Assembly: GCF_018130765.1 (NCBI RefSeq)
Contig: NZ_JAFCJZ010000014.1
Coordinates: forward strand, 124,001-188,000
Direction of reading: 5' to 3'
Length of the DNA: 64,000 nucleotides
Origin: Bradyrhizobium iriomotense
GTDB taxonomy: Bacteria; Pseudomonadota; Alphaproteobacteria; Rhizobiales; Xanthobacteraceae
Shown in pieces: positions 43,674 through 52,129 of this stretch. The position numbers and the translations under genes were made by a program. Every line of letters begins with the position of its first letter. The stretch's first letter is position 1. The notes under the pieces were generated by a model, which did not search any database, had not been told where the DNA came from, and was given only the letters and a program-made list of their open reading frames with translations.

Positions 43674-44957
43674 GTGCCGATTCACATTATTGACAGGCGC
43701 CTGAATCCAGGCGGCAAGAGTCTTGAGAACCGTCAGCGGTTCTTGCGTCGGGCCAAATCCCTGGTGCAGGGCGCCGTCAAGAAGACCTCGCAGGAACGCG
43801 ATATCAAGGACGTCCTGGAGGGTGGTGAGGTCACGATCCCGCTGGACGGGATGCACGAGCCGCGTTTCCGCCGCGAAGGCGGAACGCGGGACATGGTGTT
43901 GCCCGGGAACAAGAAGTTCATCGAGGGCGACTATCTGCAGCGCTCCGGCCAGGGCAGCGCCAAGGATTCCGGTCCTGGCGAAGGCGACAGCGAGGACGCC
44001 TTCCGCTTCGTCCTTTCCCGCGACGAATTCGTCGATCTCTTCCTCGACGACCTTGAGCTGCCGGATCTCGCCAAGCGCAAGATCGCGCAGACCGAGAGCG
44101 AGGGCATCCAGCGCGCCGGCTACACCACGTCGGGCTCGCCTGCCAACATCTCGGTGAGCCGGACGGTGAAGCTCGCGCTGGCGCGCCGCATCGCGCTCAA
44201 GCGTCCCCGCAAGGAGGAGATCGAGGAGCTGGAAGCCGCGATCGCCGCCTGCACGGACGAGGACGAGCGTACTGAGCTCATCGCCCAGCTCGAAGCACTG
44301 AAGGCGAAGTCCAAGCGCATTCCCTTCATCGATCCGCTCGACATCCGCTACCGCCGCTTCGAGATGGTGCCGAAGCCCGTCGCGCAGGCCGTGATGTTCT
44401 GCCTGATGGACGTCTCCGGCTCGATGTCCGAGCACATGAAGGACCTCGCCAAGCGCTTCTACATGCTGCTCTACGTGTTCCTGAAGCGCCGCTACAAGCA
44501 TGTCGAGATCGTCTTCATCCGTCATACCGACCGCGCCGAGGAGGTGGACGAGCAGACCTTCTTCTACGGCCCGGCCTCGGGCGGCACGCTGGTCTCCAGC
44601 GCGCTGCAGGCGATGCACGAGATCGTGCGCGAGCGCTTCAATCCCGCGGATTGGAACATCTACGCCGCGCAGGCCTCCGACGGCGACAATTCCTATTCCG
44701 ACGGCGAACTCACGGGCCTGCTGCTGACCGACAAGATCCTCCCGGTCTGCCAGTTCTTTGCCTATCTCGAGGTCGGGGAAGCAGGCGGCAGCGCCTTCGA
44801 TCTCTCCGACTCCTCGCTCTGGACCCTTTACGAGCGCCTGCGTAACAGCGGCGCACCGCTCTCGATGCGCAAGGTTTCCGAGCGCAGCGAGATCTTCCCG
44901 GTGTTCCACGACCTGTTCCAGCGCCGCGAAACTGCTCAGGAGAAAGCCGCTCCATGA
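43674..44957 (+). CDS. YeaH/YhbH family protein (DUF444)
   Basis: 427 residues from GTG 43674, 13 bases after prkA. It opens PIHIIDRRLNPGGKSLENRQ, a constant feature of this family. A von Willebrand A-like fold is suggested by the MIDAS motif DVSGSMSEH (Asp near residue 246). It is the partner protein of the PrkA kinase. The C-terminus overlaps spoVR by 4 bases. Confidence 0.95.
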   Translation: MPIHIIDRRLNPGGKSLENRQRFLRRAKSLVQGAVKKTSQERDIKDVLEGGEVTIPLDGMHEPRFRREGGTRDMVLPGNKKFIEGDYLQRSGQGSAKDSGPGEGDSEDAFRFVLSRDEFVDLFLDDLELPDLAKRKIAQTESEGIQRAGYTTSGSPANISVSRTVKLALARRIALKRPRKEEIEELEAAIAACTDEDERTELIAQLEALKAKSKRIPFIDPLDIRYRRFEMVPKPVAQAVMFCLMDVSGSMSEHMKDLAKRFYMLLYVFLKRRYKHVEIVFIRHTDRAEEVDEQTFFYGPASGGTLVSSALQAMHEIVRERFNPADWNIYAAQASDGDNSYSDGELTGLLLTDKILPVCQFFAYLEVGEAGGSAFDLSDSSLWTLYERLRNSGAPLSMRKVSERSEIFPVFHDLFQRRETAQEKAAP

Positions 44958-46492
44958 CGGAACGTTTGTTCGAAGGCGCGGATTGGGATTTTCGCACCTT
45001 GCAGCGCATCACCGATGCCTGCGAAGAGGTGGCGTTGAAGGATCTCGGGCTCGACGTCTATCCGAACCAGATCGAGGTCATCACCGCCGAGCAGATGCTG
45101 GATGCCTACTCGTCGGTCGGCATGCCCTTGTTCTACAAGCACTGGTCCTTCGGCAAGCATTTCGCCTTCCACGAGGCCTCCTACCGCAAGGGCCTGATGG
45201 GGCTCGCCTATGAGATCGTGATCAACTCCTCGCCCTGCATCTCCTACCTCATGGAGGAGAACACGGCGACGATGCAGACGCTGGTGATCGCGCACGCCGC
45301 CTTCGGCCACAACCACTTCTTCAAGAACAACTATCTGTTCAAGCAGTGGACCGATGCCGAGGGCATCCTCGACTATCTCGACTTCGCCAAGAACTACGTC
45401 ATGCAATGCGAGGAGCGCTACGGCCGCACCGAGGTCGAGCGTACGCTCGACGCCGCGCATGCGCTGATGTCGCACGGCATCGACCGCTACCCCGGCAAGA
45501 AGAAGCTGGATCTGCGCGCCGAGGAGAAGCGGGCAGGGCGCAGGCGCCAGCACGAGGAAGAGGTCTTCAACGATCTCTGGCGCACCGTGCCGGCCGGCAA
45601 GAGCAAGAGCCGTTCGACGCTCAGCATCGAGCGGCGCCGCAAGTTGCTCGGCCTGCCGCAGGAGAATTTGCTCTATTTCCTGGAGAAGAGCGCGCCGCGG
45701 CTGGCGCCCTGGCAGCGCGAGCTCTTGCGCATCGTCCGCCACATCGCGCAATATTTCTATCCGCAGAGCCAGACCAAGGTGATGAACGAGGGGACAGCGA
45801 CCTACGTCCACTATCGCATCATGACCCAGCTGCATCAGCAGGGCCGCATCACCGACGGCAACTTCCTCGAATTCCTGGGCTCGCATACCAATGTGGTGTT
45901 CCAGCCCGAGTTCGACGATCCGCGCTTCTCGGGCTTCAACCCCTATGCGCTCGGCTTCGCCGTGATGCAGGACATCGAGCGCATCGTCACCCGGCCGGAA
46001 GATGAGGACCGCGAATGGTTCCCCGACATCGCCGGCAAGAACGACGTCATGGGCGTGCTGCGCGACGTCTGGGCCAATTATCGCGACGAGAGCTTCATCG
46101 GCCAGTTCCTGAGCCCCAAATTGATGCGGCAGTTCCGCATGTTCCACCTGCACGACGATCCCGAGGAGCGCGCCGGCATCCGCGTCGATGCCATCCACGA
46201 CGAGCGCGGCTTCCGCCGCGTCCGGCGCGAATTGGCGCGGCAGCACGATGTCGGCTACATCGACGCCAATATCGAGGTGGTCGACGTCGATCTCTCCGGC
46301 GACCGCCGGCTGATCCTGCATCACCACGTCATCAAGGGCGCGCAGCTCAACGAGACCGACGCCAAGCGCGTTCTGCAGCATTTGGCCGATCTCTGGACCT
46401 ACGACGTCGCACTGATCGAGGTCGACGCCAACGACAAGGTCCTGCGCGAATACGTCGTCAGCCCGCGCCCGATCCCGGCCGCGGTGGCCTGA
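44954..46492 (+). CDS. SpoVR family protein
   Basis: 512 residues, soluble. Family motifs include FYKHWSFGKHFAFHE, PCISYLMEENTATMQTLVIAHAAFGHNHFFKNN and YPQSQTKVMNEGTATYVHYRIM. First described in Bacillus cortex formation, the family is widespread in non-sporulating bacteria next to prkA and yeaH; its molecular function is unknown. It closes the three-gene stress operon. Confidence 0.96.
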   Translation: MTERLFEGADWDFRTLQRITDACEEVALKDLGLDVYPNQIEVITAEQMLDAYSSVGMPLFYKHWSFGKHFAFHEASYRKGLMGLAYEIVINSSPCISYLMEENTATMQTLVIAHAAFGHNHFFKNNYLFKQWTDAEGILDYLDFAKNYVMQCEERYGRTEVERTLDAAHALMSHGIDRYPGKKKLDLRAEEKRAGRRRQHEEEVFNDLWRTVPAGKSKSRSTLSIERRRKLLGLPQENLLYFLEKSAPRLAPWQRELLRIVRHIAQYFYPQSQTKVMNEGTATYVHYRIMTQLHQQGRITDGNFLEFLGSHTNVVFQPEFDDPRFSGFNPYALGFAVMQDIERIVTRPEDEDREWFPDIAGKNDVMGVLRDVWANYRDESFIGQFLSPKLMRQFRMFHLHDDPEERAGIRVDAIHDERGFRRVRRELARQHDVGYIDANIEVVDVDLSGDRRLILHHHVIKGAQLNETDAKRVLQHLADLWTYDVALIEVDANDKVLREYVVSPRPIPAAVA

Positions 46493-46528
46493 GGCGGGTT
46501 ATGAATTCGGCGCGGTGCTGATCGATGT

Positions 46529-46674
46529 GCCCTCGCCCCTTGCGGGAGAGGGCAGCGATGCTGGTAGACCCAGGCTCATTGGGGTGAGGGGTATCTCGCC
46601 ACATTTTACCGTGCCGATAGAGACCCCTCATCCGGCGCTTCGCGCCACCTTCTCCCACAGGCGGAGAAGGAAGG
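46529..46674. repeat. Palindromic intergenic repeat (CCCTCGCCCC type)
   Basis: Inverted segments are CCCTCGCCCCTTGCGGGAGAGGG at the left and CACCTTCTCCCACAGGCGGAGAAGG at the right, with GGCGCTTCGCGCC inside. It is similar in character to the element at 63131-63251 and fills the gap between convergent spoVR and DUF1801. Confidence 0.65.
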
Positions 46675-46699
46675 CGTTCGTGATTGCACAACGGCTCTT

Positions 46700-47140
46700 C
46701 TATGTGGAGCGCTTTGCTGCCAGCTTCCTCTTCGACCCATTCAGCGCCACCGCCGCGCGGATCAGTGCCTTCAGCGCCTTCTCATTGATCCTCTCACCCT
46801 CGCGAATATCGATCGCGCGGCGCACATTGCCGTCGAGGCTTGAATTGAACAGGCCCGCGGGATCATCCAGCGCCGCGCCCTTGGCGAAGGTCATCTTCAC
46901 GACTTCCTTGTAGGTCTCGCCGGTGCAGATGATGCCGTCGTGCTCCCACACGGGAACGCCGCGCCATTTCCATTCCTCGACCACCTCAGGATCGGCCTCC
47001 CTGATCAGGCCGCGGATGCGCGCCAGCATCTCGCCGCGCCAGTCGCCGAGCTCCCTGATCCGGCCGTCGATCAGTTTCGAGGCCGACGCTCCGTCCGCGT
47101 CCTTTGCGCTGCTCTTCCTTGCGGTGACGGCCTTCTTCAT
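46700..47140 (-). CDS. DUF1801 domain protein
   Basis: 146 residues. After a basic N-terminal 20 residues (AVTARKSSAKDADG) comes the DUF1801 (YdhG-like) domain: MLARIRGLIREADPEVVEEWKWRGVPVW, then KMTFAKGAALDDP and RRAIDIREGERINEKALKALI. Function is unknown. It starts 2 bases after the upstream small membrane gene and seems to be the last gene of the arsR-led minus-strand unit. Confidence 0.85.
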   Translation of the reverse strand: MKKAVTARKSSAKDADGASASKLIDGRIRELGDWRGEMLARIRGLIREADPEVVEEWKWRGVPVWEHDGIICTGETYKEVVKMTFAKGAALDDPAGLFNSSLDGNVRRAIDIREGERINEKALKALIRAAVALNGSKRKLAAKRST

Positions 47141-47142
47141 GA

Positions 47143-47361
47143 TCACGCCTCTTGCCGCGCGCCGTCGCCGCGGCTGACATAAGGCAGCGCGAACAGATAC
47201 AGCCCGGTCGCGAGCAGCGGGATCAGCGGGACGAGCGCCAGGAAGCCGATCCATACGGCCTGAAGCTGCATGGTCATGGCGACGATGTTGGCGATGACCG
47301 CGACCGTGAACGCCATCGACAGCCAGCGATGAATCTGCCGAATCCACATGTGTGTGCTCAT
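47143..47361 (-). CDS. 72-aa membrane protein of unknown function
   Basis: Two hydrophobic helices: WLSMAFTVAVIANIVAMTMQL and WIGFLALVPLIPLLATGLYLFALPYV. No family is recognised. The ATG at 47361 is preceded by a GGAGG-type ribosome site. It lies 42 bases after the SRPBCC gene. Confidence 0.7.
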   Translation of the reverse strand: MSTHMWIRQIHRWLSMAFTVAVIANIVAMTMQLQAVWIGFLALVPLIPLLATGLYLFALPYVSRGDGARQEA

Positions 47362-47403
47362 TGGGACCTCCTTTGGAAAATGTATGGAAGAGACGCCGGC
47401 GAC

Positions 47404-47823
47404 CTAGGCTGTCCGCGCCAGCAGTTCGTCGAGCTTGTTGAAGAACTGCTTCCAGCCGGCATGCGCGCCGCCATAGGCCTGCTTCTGCGTCGGGCTGAAG
47501 CCAGCCTGCTCGACGCGCAGATGCGTGCCCGCGCCTGTCGGCGTCAGCGTGAAGGTCACGACGCTTCTGAGGTCGAACGCGGCATCCTCATGTGAGAAAT
47601 TCCAGGTGTAGGCGAGCGTCTTCTGCGGCTCGATGGTGAGCACCTCGCAGTCCAGCACGCCGCCCCATTCGCCGCGCAGGTTGAAACGGTGACCGACCTC
47701 GGGCTTGAAGTCGTTCTTCATCAGCCATTCCTCGATCAGATGCGGCTGCGTCAGCGCGCGCCAGAGCCGCTCGGCCGGGAAGGCGAACTCGCGCTCGACG
47801 ACAACGGATCGTGTTTCGGTCAT
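47404..47823 (-). CDS. SRPBCC (AHSA1-like) domain protein
   Basis: 139 residues. The START-like fold is marked by VEREFAFPAERLWRALTQPHLIEEWL and the C-terminal GAHAGWKQFFNKLDELLA. Such proteins bind hydrophobic ligands and commonly sit beside an ArsR regulator, as here with a 4-base overlap. The ligand is unknown. Confidence 0.92.
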   Translation of the reverse strand: MTETRSVVVEREFAFPAERLWRALTQPHLIEEWLMKNDFKPEVGHRFNLRGEWGGVLDCEVLTIEPQKTLAYTWNFSHEDAAFDLRSVVTFTLTPTGAGTHLRVEQAGFSPTQKQAYGGAHAGWKQFFNKLDELLARTA

Positions 47824-48143
47824 TGGTCCATCCTCTTCAGGAGATCATCGAGAGCGTCGAGCCGGTTCTGCCAGAAGCCGGTCATCTGGCTGGTCCAGTC
47901 GACCAGCGGATTGAGCGCGCCGGGTTGCGCGCTGTAGTGCGTCTGGCGTCCCTCATGGCGGTCGCGCACCAGGCCCGCCTGCTTCAGCGCGCCGAGATGT
48001 TTCGAGACCGCCGGCTGGGAAACGCCGGACCGCAGCGTTAGTGCCCCGACCGTCTGCTCGCCCTCGCGGCACAGCCGCTCGAAGATCGCTCGCCGGGTCG
48101 GATCGGCGAGAGTCCTGAACAGGAGGTCGTGGGCGGCGGACAT
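47820..48143 (-). CDS. ArsR-family winged-helix repressor
   Basis: 107 residues. The opening LFRTLADPTRRAIFERLCREGEQTVGAL and recognition-helix segment GVSQPAVSKHLGALKQAGLVRDR are typical of the ArsR group that pairs with SRPBCC genes. There is no metal-binding Cys cluster. Two palindromes lie immediately upstream of the ATG and are the likely self-binding sites. Confidence 0.94.
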   Translation of the reverse strand: MSAAHDLLFRTLADPTRRAIFERLCREGEQTVGALTLRSGVSQPAVSKHLGALKQAGLVRDRHEGRQTHYSAQPGALNPLVDWTSQMTGFWQNRLDALDDLLKRMDQ

Positions 48144-48146
48144 GGG

Positions 48147-48174
48147 TAATCCATAACTCCGAGGTTATGGATTA
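48147..48174. promoter_or_regulatory. Operator 1 of the arsR gene
   Basis: Perfect 11-bp inverted repeat TAATCCATAAC-tccgag-GTTATGGATTA with a 6-base spacer, beginning 3 bases upstream of the ATG. Size, symmetry and place fit an autoregulatory ArsR-dimer site. Confidence 0.65.
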
Positions 48175-48177
48175 ATT

Positions 48178-48195
48178 CATAACTGGCGGGTTATG
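48178..48195. promoter_or_regulatory. Operator 2 of the arsR gene
   Basis: CATAAC-tggcgg-GTTATG, the core of operator 1 with the same 6-base spacer. The centres of the two sites are 26 bp apart, so two dimers could bind nearly on the same DNA face. Confidence 0.6.
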
Positions 48196-48264
48196 GGTAA
48201 GTCAAGTGCTAAGGGGAGGATATGGCGCCCGCAATGACGGGGGATGTGGCGACGCCGCGCTGCC

Positions 48265-48714
48265 CTACGGCCGCAAATACAAATATCCCTGCGACTGGAG
48301 CTCGGCCAAACGCACCACGCCGCCTTTCTCCGCGCTGACGAAGCCGGGCAGCAGGTCCGTCAACGTCACGTTCTGCGCCTTCATCGTGTTGCCGCAGGCG
48401 GCGAGTTCGACGCCGTCCTTGGAGAAATCGCTGATCCGCTTGCTGATGTCGGGATTGGCCTGCGCCCAGTGAAACGCCTTCAGCGCCGGCCCGTGGATGA
48501 CAAGCGCGATCGTGACATGGTCGGGTCCACCGACGCCGTCGATGTGGTTCTGGATGTTGCCGAGCACGAAATTGACCTTCTCGGCATCGCTGAGGTGATA
48601 GACGACCTTCAGCTTGCTGCCGGCGCCGGCTTCCGTCGCGGCCTGCGCGCGGGAGGCGCCAAGCGCCGCGCCCAAAGCCGAGATGGCGCTCCACAAGATG
48701 TTCCGGCGGTTCAT
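48265..48714 (-). CDS. DsrE family protein with signal peptide
   Basis: 149 residues. An N-terminal signal (RRNILWSAISALGAALGASRAQA, probable cleavage after AQA) is followed by a DsrE-like fold: KLKVVYHLSDAEKVNFVLGN, VTIALVIHGPALKAF and VELAACGNTMKAQN with one Cys. Export to the periplasm is predicted. Its role is unknown; the family is linked to sulfur relay but also to many other contexts. Confidence 0.85.
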   Translation of the reverse strand: MNRRNILWSAISALGAALGASRAQAATEAGAGSKLKVVYHLSDAEKVNFVLGNIQNHIDGVGGPDHVTIALVIHGPALKAFHWAQANPDISKRISDFSKDGVELAACGNTMKAQNVTLTDLLPGFVSAEKGGVVRLAELQSQGYLYLRP

Positions 48715-48748
48715 GGCGGTCTCCCTAGCCTGACTTGCCAGACAGATA

Positions 48749-49369
48749 TCACTTGTGGCGCAGCGCCGCGAGTTCCTTGCGGTCGGTCACCAGCGAAGCG
48801 CATTCGCTGGTGTCGGTGCGGTCGAGTCGGAAAATCTTGTCGTCGGCACCGGCGACCAGCGATTGCTCGGCATCGTCGTCCGGCTTGTTGTTCTGCCAGA
48901 CCCTGACCCGCGCGAGGCGCACGATCGCCGACTTGTCGTCCTTGGAGAGCGCAACGCCGATGCCGCCGCCCTCGCAGTCGACGCCGCAGCCAAGGCGGGT
49001 TTCGGTGCCGTCCTTGGTGAACACGGCGTGGTTGCAGGAGCCGCTGGAATCGAAATCGCCGCTGCGATGGCGATACCTGAAGCCGAGGCGGAACGAGTTG
49101 TGGAGCTGCTTGTCCTCCTTGTCGACCTCCGCGGAGATCAGCAGCTTCATCGACGCGACCTTCTGCTTCGGGTGCCGTGCCAGATGCTCGGCGTCGTAAC
49201 GGCGGACGAAGCAGGCATAGGCCTTGTCGCCGGGCCTGCCCGCATACATGCGCGCGTTGAAGGAGTCGGCCTCGGCCTTGGTGGCCTCTCGGATGTCGTC
49301 GGCCTCCTCGGCCCGGGCGGCGCCGACGAAGCCGGCAAGGACAAGCGGAAGGATGAGGGCAAGCTTCAT
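48749..49369 (-). CDS. Secreted protein of unknown function, 206 aa
   Basis: A cleavable signal peptide (LALILPLVLAGFVGAARA) leads to a mature domain with five Cys, including FDSSGSCNHAVF and RLGCGVDCEGGGIGV. No family is recognised. It may be co-transcribed with the DsrE-like gene 34 bases downstream. Confidence 0.75.
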   Translation of the reverse strand: MKLALILPLVLAGFVGAARAEEADDIREATKAEADSFNARMYAGRPGDKAYACFVRRYDAEHLARHPKQKVASMKLLISAEVDKEDKQLHNSFRLGFRYRHRSGDFDSSGSCNHAVFTKDGTETRLGCGVDCEGGGIGVALSKDDKSAIVRLARVRVWQNNKPDDDAEQSLVAGADDKIFRLDRTDTSECASLVTDRKELAALRHK

Positions 49370-49564
49370 GATCGCACCGGGGCGTGTGAACCGTCGTCAA
49401 CCTGCGGGCCAACTGGCCTTTAGTCGCAGGCAGCGAACGGCGCGTTCAAGCGCTCCCGGCCGCACGCCTTGTGGGCAGCCCCGCGCAAGGTTCCCGCCTT
49501 AATCATTTGGAAGGAGGGGCGTTGGTAAACCCCCGGTTGTTGCAAATGGCTGGTGGCGGTCAAA

Positions 49565-50134
49565 ATGTCCGTAAGTCAGAACTTGCCCAACCTTGCGATC
49601 GGCTATTCCCTTCCGCGGCTGTTCAAGTTGCTGGGTGCCGGCCTGTTGGCGACGCTGCTGTGCGGCGCGCTCGCGTTCAGCTGGCATTATGGCAGGGACA
49701 TCGCCACGATCCAGATCGCGCTCAGCTATTTCGGCATCGTGTTTTTCGGCCTGGCCACCTTCAAGACGCTGTGGACGTTGATCTCCGCCAGGGAGCCGGT
49801 CCTCTTCATCACCCGTGTCGGCATTCGCGACACCAGGATCGCCGATGACACCATCTCGTGGCGATCGGTGCGGGACATATCGATCTTTCGGTATCGCAGC
49901 CAGAGGATCGTCGTTCTTCAGGTCGATCCTCTTCTCGCCGAGCGGTTCGAAGGCGGCTTTCTGAAGCGCGTCTTGTCGCTGCTGAACAAGCCCATTGGTG
50001 CGGACGGCGTGCTCGTCACGGGCGGCCTGACCATGGACGGCGAAACGCTGTTCGAGACCTGCAAGCAATACTGGACGGCAGGACGGCTGGCATATACGGG
50101 TCGCGCAGCAGCCGAGCCCGAGCCTGTCAGCTAG
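49565..50134 (+). CDS. Membrane protein, paralogue of the gene at 40769
   Basis: 189 residues. Two helices (LLGAGLLATLLCGALAFSW and IALSYFGIVFFGLATFKTLW) are followed by LFITRVGIRDTRIADDTISWRSVRDISIF. This aligns with TPYGIRDLRIGNEFLLWESIAEIS in the gene at 40769. Tentatively STM3941-like; function unknown. I start at ATG 49565; a GTG four codons earlier is possible. Its TAG stop lies within the repeat that follows. Confidence 0.75.
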   Translation: MSVSQNLPNLAIGYSLPRLFKLLGAGLLATLLCGALAFSWHYGRDIATIQIALSYFGIVFFGLATFKTLWTLISAREPVLFITRVGIRDTRIADDTISWRSVRDISIFRYRSQRIVVLQVDPLLAERFEGGFLKRVLSLLNKPIGADGVLVTGGLTMDGETLFETCKQYWTAGRLAYTGRAAAEPEPVS

Positions 50135-50237
50135 AGCGTTTTCGAGCGAAGTGGGTACCGGTTCGCGTCAAGAAAACGCGTCAAAACCAAGAATCTAGAG
50201 CCCCGTTCCAATTCCATCGGAACGGGAAAGGCTCTAG
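50131..50237. repeat. RIME-like rhizobial intergenic repeat
   Basis: It runs from CTAGAGCGTTTTCGAGCGAAG to the closing GGCTCTAG. The second half is a nested palindrome (CTAGAGCC, CCGTTCC, then GGAACGG, GGCTCTAG). This sequence type is scattered in many copies through rhizobial and Bradyrhizobium genomes. It overlaps the stop codon of the preceding gene. Confidence 0.85.
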
Positions 50238-50546
50238 TCAAGGCTGCAGCCGAGACGGACCGCGTTGCTCTCACGAAACGCTGTGTGTTGGCAGTCGCCG
50301 CATGCGTGACGCGTTCAACTCGCATAACCGCGCAGGGCGGAGCGAGGCGGCCTGGTTCCATGTGCGGCCTTAGTCGAACCTCATGACAGGAAGGTTCAAT
50401 CGGCGCGGGCCTTCGCTTTTTGGGAACTCGATGCCGTCAGCCATTCGACATTGTCCCCATTCGTCGATGTGATAGCCTTCACAGGCGATTGCTCCTGGCA
50501 GTCGTAGGGTGGGGCCGCCTCTGGTAAGTGTGTGGAGTCCCCCGCA
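50238..50546. other. Intergenic region before the cyclase gene
   Basis: About 310 bases with no convincing gene on the plus strand. On the minus strand a protein-like frame ends at 50370 (see findings). No promoter can be placed with confidence. Confidence 0.4.
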
Positions 50547-52112
50547 ATGGGCGAAATTCGCAACTTCAGATCCGGAAATCAGGACGGGCCGCCTCCACAC
50601 GGCCCCATGCCTCGTCGTCTCGCGGCGATCATCGTCGGCGATATCGCTTCCTACAGTCGCATCATGCAGGCCGACGAGGAGGGAACGCATGTCCGCGTCA
50701 AGCGGATCGAGCGGGATATCATCCAGCCCAGCATCGTCGAGCACCATGGCACGCTGGTGAAGACGACGGGCGACGGCTTTATCGCGATCTTCGATAGCCC
50801 GGTCGAGGCGGTTCGATGCAGCATCGTCATCCAGCAGAATCTCATCGGCCGCAACGCCCCGCTTCCCAAGCATTCACGGCTCGAATACCGGATTGGCGTC
50901 AATCTCGGCGACGTCATCGTGGAGCCGGACGATGTCTACGGCGACGGCGTCAACATCGCCACACGCATCGAAGGCATTGCGGAGCCCGGTCAGGTCTATA
51001 TCTCGGGTGCGATCTACGAGCAGATCAAGCACAAGGTCGTATGCGGCTATGAGTCGCTCGGGGACCGCAAGGTCAAGAACATCACCGATCCGGTGCGGGT
51101 CTATCGCGTGCTGCCGGACGCAGACGCAGTCGGCAGGACGCGCGGCCGGCGCGAGAGCGTGCTGCTCTTTCTTCTGATCACGGCATTGCTGGTGATTGCC
51201 GGCTACGTGCTTTGGTACGTGCTGGTGCAGCACCGCAGCCAGATAGGGCAACAGGCTGCAGCTCCTCCGATCGCGGCGCCGTCAGCTTCGCCGATGCCGC
51301 AATCCGTTCAGTCGTTGCCGAGCCCGGCGGCGCCGGCGCCACAAGCCGCACCCGCGGCGTCTCCGTTGCCCACAACGACGCCATCGCCTGCAGCATCGCC
51401 TTCACCATCTCCGGCATCCGCCCCATCGGTGACACCGGTCCGAGAACCCGAGATGATCGCCATTCGCGGCGGCAGCTTCGCCATGGGAAGCAATGACGAT
51501 CCGACGGAACGCCCGGTCCACCAGGTCACGATCAAGCCGTTCTCGATCGGCAAATATCCAGTGACGGTGCAGGAGTGGAACGAATGCGCCGCTGCGAAGG
51601 CGTGCGGATTCACGGCGACCGGCAAGGACGATGCGCCGGTCAGCAATGTGAGCTGGACCGACGCGCAACAATATGTGTCGTATCTCTCCCAGGCGACGAA
51701 GAAGCCGTATCGGCTTCCGAGCGAAGCCGAATGGGAGTACGCGGCGCGCGGCGGAACGCAGGGCAAGTATTGGTGGGGTGACAAGCTCCAGCCGGGCATG
51801 GCCGGCTGCAAGGATTGCGGCAATCTCGGGTCCGAGCAGCCGGCGAGGGTCGGCAGCTTCAAGCCAAACCCGTTCGGGCTGTACGACATGGGCGGCGCGA
51901 TCGACCAGTGGGTCGAGGATTGCTGGCACAAGAGCTATCAAGGCGCGCCCGGCGACGGCTCGGCATGGGCCGGCGGTGACTGCTCCTCGCACGTCCTGCG
52001 CTCGGGCTCCTGGAAGAACGATTCGCGATATGTGCGGCCGTCCAACCGCGATGGTTACGATACCAATGTCCGTTACCCCACGCATGGCTTCCGCGTCGCG
52101 CTCAGTCCGTAA
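50547..52112 (+). CDS. Membrane class III cyclase fused to an FGE-sulfatase-like domain
   Basis: 521 residues. A cyclase domain (about 24-190) has metal-binding Asp32 (VGDIASYS) and Asp76 (TTGDGFIAIF), plus YGDGVNIATRIEG with Asn136 and Arg140, so it is probably active. A membrane helix (about 204-227) and a Pro/Ala/Ser linker (about 237-300) follow, then a formylglycine-generating-enzyme-like domain (about 302-521: EMIAIRGGSFAMGS, YRLPSEAEWEYAARGG, HVLRSGSWKNDSRYVRPSNRD). The topology puts the latter in the periplasm. The usual catalytic Cys near its C-terminus are absent, so it is probably a sensor. ATG 50547 has GGAG upstream; GTG 50532 is possible. Confidence 0.88.
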   Translation: MGEIRNFRSGNQDGPPPHGPMPRRLAAIIVGDIASYSRIMQADEEGTHVRVKRIERDIIQPSIVEHHGTLVKTTGDGFIAIFDSPVEAVRCSIVIQQNLIGRNAPLPKHSRLEYRIGVNLGDVIVEPDDVYGDGVNIATRIEGIAEPGQVYISGAIYEQIKHKVVCGYESLGDRKVKNITDPVRVYRVLPDADAVGRTRGRRESVLLFLLITALLVIAGYVLWYVLVQHRSQIGQQAAAPPIAAPSASPMPQSVQSLPSPAAPAPQAAPAASPLPTTTPSPAASPSPSPASAPSVTPVREPEMIAIRGGSFAMGSNDDPTERPVHQVTIKPFSIGKYPVTVQEWNECAAAKACGFTATGKDDAPVSNVSWTDAQQYVSYLSQATKKPYRLPSEAEWEYAARGGTQGKYWWGDKLQPGMAGCKDCGNLGSEQPARVGSFKPNPFGLYDMGGAIDQWVEDCWHKSYQGAPGDGSAWAGGDCSSHVLRSGSWKNDSRYVRPSNRDGYDTNVRYPTHGFRVALSP

Positions 52113-52129
52113 GTGCCGGAGGGGATTTG

